The notes below the pieces were generated by a model. That model did not search any database. It was given only the letters and a program-made list of their open reading frames with translations, and had not been told where the DNA came from. Below are positions 33,467-43,059 of a stretch of DNA of 64,000 nucleotides, one piece after another; the stretch's first letter is position 1; each line of letters begins with the position of its first letter. This DNA is from Rhodohalobacter halophilus (GTDB lineage: Bacteria > Bacteroidota > Rhodothermia > Balneolales > Balneolaceae), in assembly GCF_001715195.1 (NCBI RefSeq), contig NZ_MDWE01000012.1:1-64000 (forward strand), given 5' to 3'. A program made the position numbers and the translations under genes.

Positions 33467-34006
33467 TTACACTTCGATGGTGTTCTCCACCTCGAATGAT
33501 GTCTCCACGTCAGCTACATGCTGAGTGGTTTCGGGAAGCCGGGGCTGAGAAGTATATACGTGTCCGGTATCTGCTCTGCGTTGGCCACCAGTGATATATC
33601 CTGATCCATCCATCAAGCCTTGTGATGGTGTCCAGTCAGGCATAATGAATTTGATGATCTCCATTACCCCCTGAACTCCCATACCCATTGCAAGACCACG
33701 GATGTGGTTATTCTTGCTCATAAGCGTTAAGAGAACGCCTGCGGTTAAAGGAATTCCGGCTCGTGTTGCTTGCTGGATGGTAGCAGATGAATTTCCTGTC
33801 AGTATGGGGACGGCCAGTGCATTCACCTGAGCTGCTACAGCTTGGCCACCAAGAATGTATCCGGCGGTAATCGCCTGCTGTTTAAACTCGGAAACAGCCT
33901 TCTCGGTTGTGATTTTGCTTTTTTTTGCCATGTTACTGCGTCTTTGGTTTGGGTTTTCGATTATGTGTAGCTCGGAAGGATTTTTTGCGAATACTCGCTC
34001 TTTCAT
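33467..34006 (-). CDS. Multi-helix membrane protein
   Basis: About 179 residues from ATG 34006 (M-K-E-R-V-F-A-K-N-P), which has GAGAAGGTG before it; the frame also opens at TTG 34039. Hydrophobic helices occur at A-I-T-A-G-Y-I-L-G-G-Q-A-V-A-A-Q-V-N, I-P-L-T-A-G-V-L-L-T-L-M and L-A-M-G-M-G-V-Q-G-V-M-E-I-I. The tail is acidic and polar. The N-terminus carries K-N-P-S and E-N-P-N-Q-R-R-S-N, echoing the RSNP motif of the neighbouring large proteins. It may start as late as M-A-K-K-S-K (33931). Probably a virion membrane protein. Confidence 0.6.
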   Translation of the reverse strand: MKERVFAKNPSELHIIENPNQRRSNMAKKSKITTEKAVSEFKQQAITAGYILGGQAVAAQVNALAVPILTGNSSATIQQATRAGIPLTAGVLLTLMSKNNHIRGLAMGMGVQGVMEIIKFIMPDWTPSQGLMDGSGYITGGQRRADTGHVYTSQPRLPETTQHVADVETSFEVENTIEV

Positions 34007-34035
34007 AAGCACCTTCTCGGTTATGTCGGGCGGGC

Positions 34036-37000
34036 TCAATTAAGAATGCCCCTGCCGTCTATGTTTACGTTAGCGATGATGTACACATCACCGTATTTGT
34101 ACACCGGTCGCTTTCCGGAGTCGAAGTAGTGGAAGTAATGGTTATCCTTACCTTTTTCATCATCGGCATAGATTACCTTGTCACTTACATACAAGATTCG
34201 GTCGGCATTTCCGGCACTGAGTAGTTTCTCGCCCGAAGGTGGAAACAGCTCATAGTCGTAGTCGTCGGCTGGGAAATGGTGAAACTCTTCAAACATTTCA
34301 GCCGCTTTTTCACTATTCATCGCTCCTTTGGAGAGCTTCATTAAACTGGTTGGAAATACAAAAATGGTGGTTCCGTCTGCATCGATGATCATAGCCAGAT
34401 CATCCCGTTCTGCTTCAATTCGCTCCATCATGCCACCCTCATCGATGATCTCCAGCTCTTTTACAATTCCTGCATAGACCAGGGGTTTTTCGTAAAGCGT
34501 TTTAAGCAATGCCGGTCGATTTTTGGCTTTTGGTCGCTTACCTGTTCCACCGGAGGAGTTCTCCCGGAAGGTTCCTTTTGAACCTGATTCTCCTTTTAAG
34601 GCTCCAACATCACGAACCGTGATGGCCTTTTTGATCTTGTACGTGGGAGCGATTCGGTTGATCTCTTCATAGAGTTCATTCCGGTCGGAATAGCTTACCG
34701 CTACCAGCTCGTTGACGACATCATTGAGTTCGATCACCGTTTTCTGGTTTGTATCGAGATCCGTTTTAGCCGTTTCAAGTTCCTGACGGGTGGAGGTAAG
34801 CACCCTGCCAAGTTCGGCCAATGTCTTTTCAGTTTGTTTTAAATCGGTGTTCAACAGCTCCAAACGACTCTTGGATGTTCGTTGCCAGGCTCGTTCCAGG
34901 GCAAGGAATAGCTCAGCAAGCTTGCGGGTGATAATTGGCTGCCACTTTGAGATTTTGAACATATCCAGAGTTTGTTTGATCTCTTTAAAGCTTCGATCTC
35001 CGCCTGACTCGTCTGTTTTCGTCTTCTCCGCTTCGATATCTACTCCATACTCACGATAGAAGTCTTCTTCGGTGGCAATGATATTTCCAAGGTTGCCCGA
35101 AATGGATCGTCCTTGGCCGGTCTTTTCTTCCAGTGACCACCCGAAAGTTTCGCCAAGTTCTTCTTTGGCCATTCGTTTAATCGAACCCCAGTTCGCCTTG
35201 TTGTAAAAAGCTCTGTCCGGCATATTACTGTCGGGAATCAGATGAAACCACACCCGTCCATTTTGGTTGTTTTCCGGCACATCCAATTCAGCCTTCATCC
35301 GGAAGCTGGAAATTCGCTTCGTATCTGATGAAAGCTCAACATCGATTTGATAAGGTTCTCCATTCCATCCGAACTGTAACTGGAAAAGATTCTGCTCGAT
35401 GGCCTGCTTCGCACTTGCCGGAAGCTGTGAGGTTTGCAGGGCTTTTTCTCGCTGAACTACAGACTGCATCTTTTCCTGCTTCGAAGTGATATCATGAGTC
35501 GCCTGCTTCTGGCTGGACTCTAACCGTTGCACTTCAGATTCCAAGTTCCCAATCCTGTCTTCAAGCAGGTTTTTTTGCGCCAAGGCTTCAAAGAATTGCT
35601 TTACCCGTGGATCGGAGTTGGTAGCGGCCACCATCTGTTCGTACTCCAGTGATTCGCTGTCACCATCAGTGATGGTTTCTCTGGCTGTTCCAAAAAACAG
35701 ATCATCGATCCAGCTCTGTTTCTTCGATACAAGTTCCAAGCGGTATTGGTCAAAGGAGTCCTGCATCAAATAGTAGTGGATGTTGACTTCTGGATACTGA
35801 TTTCCCTGGCGAAGTCCACGGCCATTACGCTGCTGAATCTGTGAAGGCGTATAGGGTACATCCATGTGGTGCATATCGGTTGTCCACTTTTGCAGGTTCA
35901 TGCCCTCTGCAATGGACTGATTGCCAATCACCACCCGGTATTTGCCTTGGTTAAAATCATCTTGCACTTCTTTCTTCAGTGCTTCCTTATCGTCCTTGCT
36001 GCTTACCGAATAATCGGAACCATCTTTATTGGTACCAATGATCGCACCATTAATGATGGCGATCTGTTCTTTTGGAATACCGGCCTTCACCAATTCGGAT
36101 TTAATTAGCTGATGGAAACTACCTCCCTGAGACTGATGAAGGCTGATCCAGTCGCAGAAAATGATCTGATTGCGGATAGCCGGATTGCCTGGATTTGATC
36201 GACTTGCCTTGATCTTCTCCCATTCATCATTCAGCTTCTGAGCACGCTCCTTTGCCTCTTTTTCACTGCCGAAGATTCCTTCATCCCATGTATGTTCAGG
36301 CTTCTTATCCTGCAATATGTGTAGGGGTTCATACATCTCCTTTTTATTATCCCATACCACCCAATACCCGGATTTTTCTTTAACCACACCCTTGCTGGTT
36401 ATCACCTCTACATGAGAAGGGTTTGATCTCATATGTGGCGGTGAAACTGCATTTCGTTCTCTGCCGTGGCGATTGAAGTAATCCCCGTAAATGTCTTCTG
36501 ATTGAGCAGCCGGTGCCGGATTGGAACGTGCCTGATACGAAGTGGCCACGGAGTCCACCAATGCACCAAGCTTCAGATAGGTTCGATCAATTCCTTCAAA
36601 ATCCTTGTCATAGACACGCAGATCCGTAGCAATCTTGCTTCCATCTCCGGTAATGACCAGGAAATTATCCCTGGTTTCGCACTGCCGGTCTTTCATGCAG
36701 GCAAGTACGTCATTAGCTCGAAGGATGATATCATCGAAGAGAAGCTTGTGAAGGTCACTTGGCTCAATGACCACATTTCGGGAGTTGGCTTTTGGCCGTT
36801 TGAATTTCGGCTCCAGTACTTTGGGCTTCCCGTCAGATCCTTTAACCGGCTTGCCGTCACTACCCAGAATGTAGTCTGGATACTCTTTGTAGAATCCAAT
36901 GAGCTGATCATAGCTCTTAATGTCCATCACTTCATCGATGATCTTCCGCATTTCCGGCAAATTGTAATAACCGGCCACCACTCGTTCAGACCGGTATTCG

Positions 37001-40000
37001 CCATTGGTCTTTTTAACGATCTTCTCTTCCTCCCGGACAAACAGGTTGATGAAGTTATCCAGGTTTTCGATTTCGTACTCTTTGAGCAGATCAGGGGCGC
37101 AAAGGTTAAGCATATGCCATACTTCCACCGGTGAATTAACTACAGGTGTTGCCGTCAGTACAAATACATTCCTGTACCCAATCTTACTGAACAGCCATCG
37201 GGTTTTCTGAAGAGCATCTTCAGCTCGTTGCGAAGGCTTATTGGCAGAAATTCCCAGCTTGGCTGCTTTCGCTGAACCGAGTGCATTTTTATAAAAATGG
37301 GCTTCATCAAAAAACAGACAGTCCACACCCAGTTCATCGAAAAAGATATCCGTTTCGAGGCGTTTGGCCTGCGCTACATTTCGAAGCTTGGTTTCCCACT
37401 CTTCCATCTGCTTTTCCAGGCGTTTCATCATCGAAGTTTTCGCCTGTTTGGAAATTGCTTCATCCTCATCCAGCAGCTCTTCAAAGTTCTCCAACATCTG
37501 GTTGAAGTACTCAATGCGCTCCTGGTAGATCCGGGCCTGCTCTTCAGGAGAAAGCGGAAGCGATTTAAACGCATGATCGGCAATGAAAATGGCATCCCAG
37601 TTGTAGAGTTGCGCCATTGACAGCTCTTTATGCTTGCTGTCTGATGTCATTTTCATATTCAGAACTTTTGCATCGGGAAACAGCATCATATACTCTTCCA
37701 CCCATTTTTCCTGAACCTTACCAGGTACAACAAACATTGGCATTTGTGCAGCTCCCTGTTGCAACAGAACCTGTGAGGTAATGATTGAGGCGAGGGTTTT
37801 ACCGGCTCCAACATCATGGCAGTTGGCACCTTTACCGTTCCAGACCAGCTTTTCAGCGATTGCCCGGTTGTGTTTGTACACGGTAAAATCTTTTACCCCG
37901 TAAAAGGTATCACTCATTCCACGAACACGTAGAGTACGGCCGTCAAACGGGGGATTCACAACAGCGTTGTAGGTGTTATTGTAGGCCGATTCGATGAGTT
38001 GCCGAATTTCAGTGGAGGCTTTCGTCCGTACCCAGTTATTGAACTTTTTAGGCACATGCGTCAGCATCCGGTTGTTATTCTGCCGCTGAATTTTCCGTGC
38101 CCGCTCAATAAGAATCTGCCCTTTATCACCGGACATGGACAATGCTTGCTTCAGCGTCATGTTTGGAAGCAGCTCGTCATTTTCATCGTAAAACTTCAGC
38201 GGGAAGGTACTATCCTGAATGTAGGAGTTGATGATTTTGGTAAAGGGAGTCTCGCCCCATCCTAAATTCCAGTCATCATTGGTTTCATCGCCACCGGAAA
38301 CGTACCGTCCCCACTTTCGGAGCTTCATGTAAAACCGATTACCCAGATCCGCTTTATCTTTCACAAGGCCAATCTCTACCTTGTCGTAGTTCATCTCATC
38401 TTTGATCCACTCCTCAATAGCTTTGGCTGGCAGATAGGTAAAAATGTGCTGTGGATCGACTGTGATATTGTAGATATCAATCCACTCCGGAACCACTTCT
38501 TCAAGTGCAGAAATATTCTTTTCAAGCTCGTTTTCACGGGCAATGGCCAGCTTTGACCGAACATTTCCGGCCAGGTACTCATAGCGGAATTCATGACGTG
38601 AAGACTCCGGGTTCCAGTAAAAATCTGGATGTGATTCCAGAGCTTCCAAAAGTTCGCCAGAGGTAGCCGTGCCTCCTTTGTACACCGACTGGAAGAAATC
38701 AATATCAAGCGACTCACCAATCGACCGGCCAAACATGGCCAGCTCTGCCAGATCAGCGGAATCACCGATGGTGGGTACATAGTTACGGTTGAACATGGAA
38801 TCGGCATCGATGATATCGGCATAAACCAACTCGCTGTTCACCGGATCACGTTTCACCAGGGTAGTTAGTTTGTAAAGCCGGTTGTCGTATTTGAAAACCG
38901 AGCGAATATCTTCGTCTTCATCAGGGATTCCGAATGATTCAATGTGGCCGGAGAGAAGCTCTTTAAATTCACTTCTAAGCGCATCCTTTTCGGTAGTTTC
39001 CCGTGCCAGTGCAGTAACGTAATCATCGTATTTGTCCAGAAGGTGACAAGCAGATCCAATTCGGTTTTTAAGCCCTTCACCTTTACCGGATAGCGGAAGA
39101 GCCTTGAAATACCTGCGCTGTTTTTCATAGAACTTGTTTTCATGCAGGACAATATTCCCCGGATGATACTCCCGGTGAATATCCAGCATGATCCCATCAT
39201 CGGGAATATCATAAAGTGGCATTTGTTCCGGTAGCGGATAGACAAAGGACATTTCATCCGATAGAGCTTTTGAGATCACAGAATCCGTCAATTGCCCCTT
39301 CACGCCCATACGGGAAAAGAACTGGACGTTATGCCCCTGAATGTGTTCACCCAATACGTTTTCAGGATGCTTTTTGTAGTAAGGGTTGAAAGACGCACGA
39401 TAGGTCTCACCATTATACTCGTGCGTGCTTTCAATCAGATCGTCATATGCAAATAGCCGGTTCAGTGGGCTGTCCACATCCGGATGAACCTCACCGGAAT
39501 GATCGCCATACTTTTGGAAGAACAGAATATCGGTCGTAACCGACGTGTCGGCATTATCCTTGAAGGCCGAGGATGGAAGCCGGTATGCGCCAATAAACCT
39601 GGCACGCTGTACCATTGCTTGGCGAATAGCCGGATCTTTCTTATCCATCGTACCGGTGGACGTAATCACAGCCATAAATCCACCCGGTTTGAGAGAGTCC
39701 AGAGATTTAAGAATAAAATAGTCGTGAATCCTTGGGCTAAGGGGTGCAAGCGGATCTCGCTGGGTATGAATCTTCAAATCACCAAACGGCACATTCCCGA
39801 CAACACCGGTAATGTTGTAGATAGACAGATCACTATCAGCAAAATTTTCATGTCGGACGGTCTGCCTTGGATATAACAGTCTGGCAATCCGTGAACTGAT
39901 CGCTGATCGTTCAACCATAACCATTCGGTAGGCATCCCGATCTGGCAGAAAGCCCGCAAAATTTCCAACTCCGGCTCCCGGCTCTAAAACATTTCCGCCG

Positions 40001-41286
40001 GAAACACCCATCTTTTGAAGCTTATCCCAGATGAACTGCACCACCGAGTAAGAGGTGTAGTGTTCATTGAGCAGGCCACGTTTGCCACTGGCTTGTTCAT
40101 CGCTATAGCCAAGCCCACCGGCTCCGGTATATTTTCGCAGTACATCAATATCGGCTTTGGTGATTGCCCGATCTTCTTTCTGTAAAACCTCAATGGCCAG
40201 CTCATTGGCTTTTCGGCGCTCGGAGGCCGTCATTTTGATCGGCTGATAGTTTTTCAGCTCAGCGTCAGAAAATCTGCTTTCAAATTTCGATTCTCCCGTT
40301 CGATCTCGTTTACCTTCATGGGATGGGCTGGCTGATTTTTCCGGTTTTTGAGCCTCTTGGAACAGACTGTCAAAATCCACACCGATAATGGAGCCATGCT
40401 TTCTGAATAGTTCCAGGGCTTCCTGGCGATGCTCTTTGGGAAACTTATCCAGGGTAAATGCCAGGGCAAGTTTCTTCACGGTTTCGCCGAATGCATTCTG
40501 AAGTTCTTTTACTTCATCCGATGGGTTTTCCCGAATCGTTAAATCTTCCTGAAGCCGGTCGAGATCTGCTAAATAAGGTTCAAGTGCTTTGGCTGCTTTA
40601 GTATTTCCCATATCCGCTTTCCATGCCAGATCGGTCAGCTCCAAAAGCAGTTCACCATTCAGATTCCCATTCTTGTACGGATAGTGGGAAGCCGCAGAAA
40701 TCATCGACATTCGCTTGGTTTTGATCTGGATCTCTACCGGTGTGGTTTTATCAACCACAAGAATAAAGTGGTGTGCACGGTATCCATCAGCCGGACGGGC
40801 ATACTTATCTTCATGTTCCCAGACAGTTCCAAGCTCGCCATCCAGAATTCGTTTAACAATGGCTTCAACCTGCTTTTGAGAATCGAGCACGGCCATGCAC
40901 CCGGCAATATCTGTGAGTCCGGTCGTGTATTTTTCACCCGGTTGGTCGGCAACTTTTACCGTAAATGGAAATCGTTTACGAATCAGTTTTCCCAGGGTAG
41001 AATACATGGTCTTGATCCGGCCTTTTACCAATAGTGGCAATCCGGTATCGATCAGCTTTTGCATGACTGATTTCAATGCAGGCAGATAGGCGTTTTTCTG
41101 CTTGATTAATGCTTTGATTTGTGGCGTCAGTTCGGCGCTGTCAATCGGAACCGTATCGCCCGGAACCAGTGGGTTTGGATCGTCAATATTCGCAAGTCCA
41201 TCCCCATCCCAATCGCCTAACCAGTGATCAAAGTCATCCTGGTGGATTTCCTGAAGCTCGTCGATATTTGTCTTAATCTGCGACAT
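34036..41286 (-). CDS. Giant polyvalent protein: RelA/SpoT-like, methyltransferase, helicase
   Basis: A 2416-residue protein. Residues 20-45 hold a D-x-D-x-D-G-x-x-N-x-x-D calcium-binding-type repeat. About 60-215 resembles a RelA/SpoT synthetase fold (T-D-I-A-G-C, D-G-Y-R-A-H-H, V-E-I-Q-I-K-T-K). About 420-640 is an N6-adenine methyltransferase (V-L-E-P-G-A-G-V-G-N-F; catalytic motif N-V-P-F). About 1130-1800 is an SF2/SNF2 helicase: H-D-V-G-A-G-K-T near 1158, D-E-A-H near 1322, T-A-T-P near 1378, and motif VI as Q-Q-R-N-G-R-G-L-R-Q-G. A coiled coil follows, then a C-terminal region of unknown fold. Domain fusions like this are known as phage polyvalent proteins (compare DarB of P1) that enter with the genome and oppose host defences. 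Its place inside the virion operon fits that. Confidence 0.85.
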   Translation of the reverse strand: MSQIKTNIDELQEIHQDDFDHWLGDWDGDGLANIDDPNPLVPGDTVPIDSAELTPQIKALIKQKNAYLPALKSVMQKLIDTGLPLLVKGRIKTMYSTLGKLIRKRFPFTVKVADQPGEKYTTGLTDIAGCMAVLDSQKQVEAIVKRILDGELGTVWEHEDKYARPADGYRAHHFILVVDKTTPVEIQIKTKRMSMISAASHYPYKNGNLNGELLLELTDLAWKADMGNTKAAKALEPYLADLDRLQEDLTIRENPSDEVKELQNAFGETVKKLALAFTLDKFPKEHRQEALELFRKHGSIIGVDFDSLFQEAQKPEKSASPSHEGKRDRTGESKFESRFSDAELKNYQPIKMTASERRKANELAIEVLQKEDRAITKADIDVLRKYTGAGGLGYSDEQASGKRGLLNEHYTSYSVVQFIWDKLQKMGVSGGNVLEPGAGVGNFAGFLPDRDAYRMVMVERSAISSRIARLLYPRQTVRHENFADSDLSIYNITGVVGNVPFGDLKIHTQRDPLAPLSPRIHDYFILKSLDSLKPGGFMAVITSTGTMDKKDPAIRQAMVQRARFIGAYRLPSSAFKDNADTSVTTDILFFQKYGDHSGEVHPDVDSPLNRLFAYDDLIESTHEYNGETYRASFNPYYKKHPENVLGEHIQGHNVQFFSRMGVKGQLTDSVISKALSDEMSFVYPLPEQMPLYDIPDDGIMLDIHREYHPGNIVLHENKFYEKQRRYFKALPLSGKGEGLKNRIGSACHLLDKYDDYVTALARETTEKDALRSEFKELLSGHIESFGIPDEDEDIRSVFKYDNRLYKLTTLVKRDPVNSELVYADIIDADSMFNRNYVPTIGDSADLAELAMFGRSIGESLDIDFFQSVYKGGTATSGELLEALESHPDFYWNPESSRHEFRYEYLAGNVRSKLAIARENELEKNISALEEVVPEWIDIYNITVDPQHIFTYLPAKAIEEWIKDEMNYDKVEIGLVKDKADLGNRFYMKLRKWGRYVSGGDETNDDWNLGWGETPFTKIINSYIQDSTFPLKFYDENDELLPNMTLKQALSMSGDKGQILIERARKIQRQNNNRMLTHVPKKFNNWVRTKASTEIRQLIESAYNNTYNAVVNPPFDGRTLRVRGMSDTFYGVKDFTVYKHNRAIAEKLVWNGKGANCHDVGAGKTLASIITSQVLLQQGAAQMPMFVVPGKVQEKWVEEYMMLFPDAKVLNMKMTSDSKHKELSMAQLYNWDAIFIADHAFKSLPLSPEEQARIYQERIEYFNQMLENFEELLDEDEAISKQAKTSMMKRLEKQMEEWETKLRNVAQAKRLETDIFFDELGVDCLFFDEAHFYKNALGSAKAAKLGISANKPSQRAEDALQKTRWLFSKIGYRNVFVLTATPVVNSPVEVWHMLNLCAPDLLKEYEIENLDNFINLFVREEEKIVKKTNGEYRSERVVAGYYNLPEMRKIIDEVMDIKSYDQLIGFYKEYPDYILGSDGKPVKGSDGKPKVLEPKFKRPKANSRNVVIEPSDLHKLLFDDIILRANDVLACMKDRQCETRDNFLVITGDGSKIATDLRVYDKDFEGIDRTYLKLGALVDSVATSYQARSNPAPAAQSEDIYGDYFNRHGRERNAVSPPHMRSNPSHVEVITSKGVVKEKSGYWVVWDNKKEMYEPLHILQDKKPEHTWDEGIFGSEKEAKERAQKLNDEWEKIKASRSNPGNPAIRNQIIFCDWISLHQSQGGSFHQLIKSELVKAGIPKEQIAIINGAIIGTNKDGSDYSVSSKDDKEALKKEVQDDFNQGKYRVVIGNQSIAEGMNLQKWTTDMHHMDVPYTPSQIQQRNGRGLRQGNQYPEVNIHYYLMQDSFDQYRLELVSKKQSWIDDLFFGTARETITDGDSESLEYEQMVAATNSDPRVKQFFEALAQKNLLEDRIGNLESEVQRLESSQKQATHDITSKQEKMQSVVQREKALQTSQLPASAKQAIEQNLFQLQFGWNGEPYQIDVELSSDTKRISSFRMKAELDVPENNQNGRVWFHLIPDSNMPDRAFYNKANWGSIKRMAKEELGETFGWSLEEKTGQGRSISGNLGNIIATEEDFYREYGVDIEAEKTKTDESGGDRSFKEIKQTLDMFKISKWQPIITRKLAELFLALERAWQRTSKSRLELLNTDLKQTEKTLAELGRVLTSTRQELETAKTDLDTNQKTVIELNDVVNELVAVSYSDRNELYEEINRIAPTYKIKKAITVRDVGALKGESGSKGTFRENSSGGTGKRPKAKNRPALLKTLYEKPLVYAGIVKELEIIDEGGMMERIEAERDDLAMIIDADGTTIFVFPTSLMKLSKGAMNSEKAAEMFEEFHHFPADDYDYELFPPSGEKLLSAGNADRILYVSDKVIYADDEKGKDNHYFHYFDSGKRPVYKYGDVYIIANVNIDGRGILN

Positions 41287-41289
41287 AGC

Positions 41290-41571
41290 TTAGCTCAACA
41301 CCTTTTCTAAAAATGCATCCAGCTTATTCTGGCTTTTCCGTGCTGCCTCGATATCGATTCCTTTAGTTTTCGGGGGAGCTTTTTTCCGTTTAGCCGGTTT
41401 GCGTTTCGTTTTTGCAGGTGTGGATTCAACAATGACTGGAATCTTCTTCCAGCCGGATCGTTTGGCTACTTCCGTTGTGGCGTTACCATCTTTGATGAGG
41501 TACTGACTGCCCTTTTTTCGCACCTGAATTGGTGCCCGTTTTTTTAGGTCACCGTTTGCTGCACGTTTCAT
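41290..41571 (-). CDS. Small basic protein with ParB-like DGN motif
   Basis: About 93 residues from ATG 41571. The core I-Q-V-R-K-K-G-S-Q-Y-L-I-K-D-G-N-A-T-T followed by V-A-K-R-S-G-W-K-K-I-P-V resembles the ParB/sulfiredoxin-like pattern, in which a D-G-N-x-R loop precedes a G-x-x-x-I-P-V strand. A Lys/Pro-rich linker and a short helix complete it. The open frame continues upstream to 41667 inside the RadA-like ATPase gene, and the protein-like sequence K-K-S-I-E-N-A-L-G-F just before the ATG suggests that coding may begin earlier, at an A7 tract. It is cotranscribed with the giant protein gene, four bases away. Confidence 0.55.
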   Translation of the reverse strand: MKRAANGDLKKRAPIQVRKKGSQYLIKDGNATTEVAKRSGWKKIPVIVESTPAKTKRKPAKRKKAPPKTKGIDIEAARKSQNKLDAFLEKVLS

Positions 41572-43057
41572 AAAACCCAGTGCATTTTCGATGCTTTTTT
41601 TCCGGGTTCTTTTTCTTGGATACCAGCTTCTCCAATGGCACAAGCTGTGTACCGTTTGGAAAGTCAAAGTAGTCCCTGTGTTCCTCCGGCAGGTTGTATC
41701 GTTTGATCTTGTCGGTCAGCTTTTCAGAGCTTTTTGAAGCCTGATCTGGTGGGCAGTCGTTTCCGGTTTTCTGCGCTTTTTTGAATTTCCGTTCCTGTCG
41801 TTTGTACTCTTTAGCTCCGAGAACTTTCTTAGCATGATCCTGCGAATAGATCATCACTTCCAGGTCGCCATACTCTTTTACCAGTTGCCGCCATGATGCT
41901 TTAAAACCTCCACTGGCACCTTCCGTGCAAATCTGTGTTTCCAGCCTGCCATCAAGCAGGAGTTCAAGTACATACTTTTTGTTGTTGTAATCAGGGGTAT
42001 ATCGGATGCTCAAATGGGCAGATTCCGATTCTCCTGAATGCGCCTTTGCATAACAGGGCATTTTTGAACCAAACATGGAGTTGGCACGCTTCCATGATCG
42101 AACTTTATGCAGCTTATCAATTTCTGATAGTGTGATTCTGAAAGGTACTTCTACCGGGTTAGCTCGTAATGACTTTACTTCTGTGATGAGATTCTCAAGA
42201 TCGTTAAATGCCATTTCTAAAAGCTCATCAGGATCGATTCCATCGATTTCGTAAACGCTATCGAGTTTAAGCATCTTTAAAAACTCTTCTTCTTCATCGA
42301 CACTAATTTCTCCATCAACTACTCTCAAAACCTGATCGGCAAAGTGCACATTGCTATCGGAGTGGTACCTGGAGTAGTTCTCTTCTAACCAGTCCAGTTT
42401 ATTTATAACCTGATCTTTTAAACCTGTTGGATTACTTCGTGAGGTTTTCTGCTTGGTATCGGTTGCAGTAAATGGAACGTCTATGGAGGTTAATGTGCGG
42501 TACCGGTTCTTCTCCGCTTCGGCTTGGCCTTCTTTGGTAACTTTGATCTCAATATCACATTCGTGAGCAATACTGGTGTTGCCTTTATACTTCCCGTCTT
42601 TGGTAGCATGGGCTACCATGATGAAGCTGATATTGTTTTCCCTGCACCATTGAGCCAGCTCGACCGTTGCCTTGTCGTTGGCTTCAATCACCGTAATCGA
42701 ATCCAGGACGCAAAAAGCTGTCCGGTTATTCCGAAGGGTATCTTTTAAAGCTTCGAGAGACTTCCACTTTGTGAAGTTCAGGTTCTTGTGAGTGGCATTG
42801 AGCCGTTTTACACGATCTACCAGGGTTTTGCCAAAATGCTCTTCAGCAGGGATGTATTCCACCCGGCCATGATCGGCCAATGCATTGGCAAGCCCCAGGC
42901 TGAACGTTGATTTTCCTGCACCTTTCTCGCCCCAAATAAACATCACGGCATTCCGCTCGGGTTCTCCCAAAAGCGTCCCGTAAGGTTCGGATACTTTTAT
43001 TCCCTGAATATTCAGATTCGATAATTCCCGTGCGCTGAGGGTATTCAACTGATCCAT
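41549..43057 (-). CDS. RadA/KaiC-like P-loop ATPase
   Basis: A 502-residue protein. Walker A is G-E-K-G-A-G-K-S (residues 43-50) and Walker B is F-C-V-L-D-S. A RadA-type segment V-A-H-A-T-K-D-G-K-Y-K-G-N-T-S-I-A-H-E-C-D follows, marking the RecA/RadA branch rather than the FtsK/HerA branch. The ATPase part ends near 205 at an R-S-N-P motif. A helical middle follows to an R-A-N-P at 298, then a separate alpha/beta domain with a basic C-terminus. In a virion operon it could drive genome packaging or act in recombination. It is the only stand-alone ATPase of the operon. Its 3' end overlaps the next gene by 23 bases. Confidence 0.75.
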   Translation of the reverse strand: MDQLNTLSARELSNLNIQGIKVSEPYGTLLGEPERNAVMFIWGEKGAGKSTFSLGLANALADHGRVEYIPAEEHFGKTLVDRVKRLNATHKNLNFTKWKSLEALKDTLRNNRTAFCVLDSITVIEANDKATVELAQWCRENNISFIMVAHATKDGKYKGNTSIAHECDIEIKVTKEGQAEAEKNRYRTLTSIDVPFTATDTKQKTSRSNPTGLKDQVINKLDWLEENYSRYHSDSNVHFADQVLRVVDGEISVDEEEEFLKMLKLDSVYEIDGIDPDELLEMAFNDLENLITEVKSLRANPVEVPFRITLSEIDKLHKVRSWKRANSMFGSKMPCYAKAHSGESESAHLSIRYTPDYNNKKYVLELLLDGRLETQICTEGASGGFKASWRQLVKEYGDLEVMIYSQDHAKKVLGAKEYKRQERKFKKAQKTGNDCPPDQASKSSEKLTDKIKRYNLPEEHRDYFDFPNGTQLVPLEKLVSKKKNPEKKHRKCTGFYETCSKR

Positions 43058-43059
43058 CG

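Noticed and set aside
36190-36528. Intein in the giant protein, suggested by the bracketed insert
   Set aside because: The insert is only about 75 residues and lacks intein splice residues (Cys/Ser start, H-N end) and a homing nuclease.
36502-37134. Rightward 210-residue frame inside the giant gene
   Set aside because: It lies wholly antisense to conserved helicase motifs and has no family signal.
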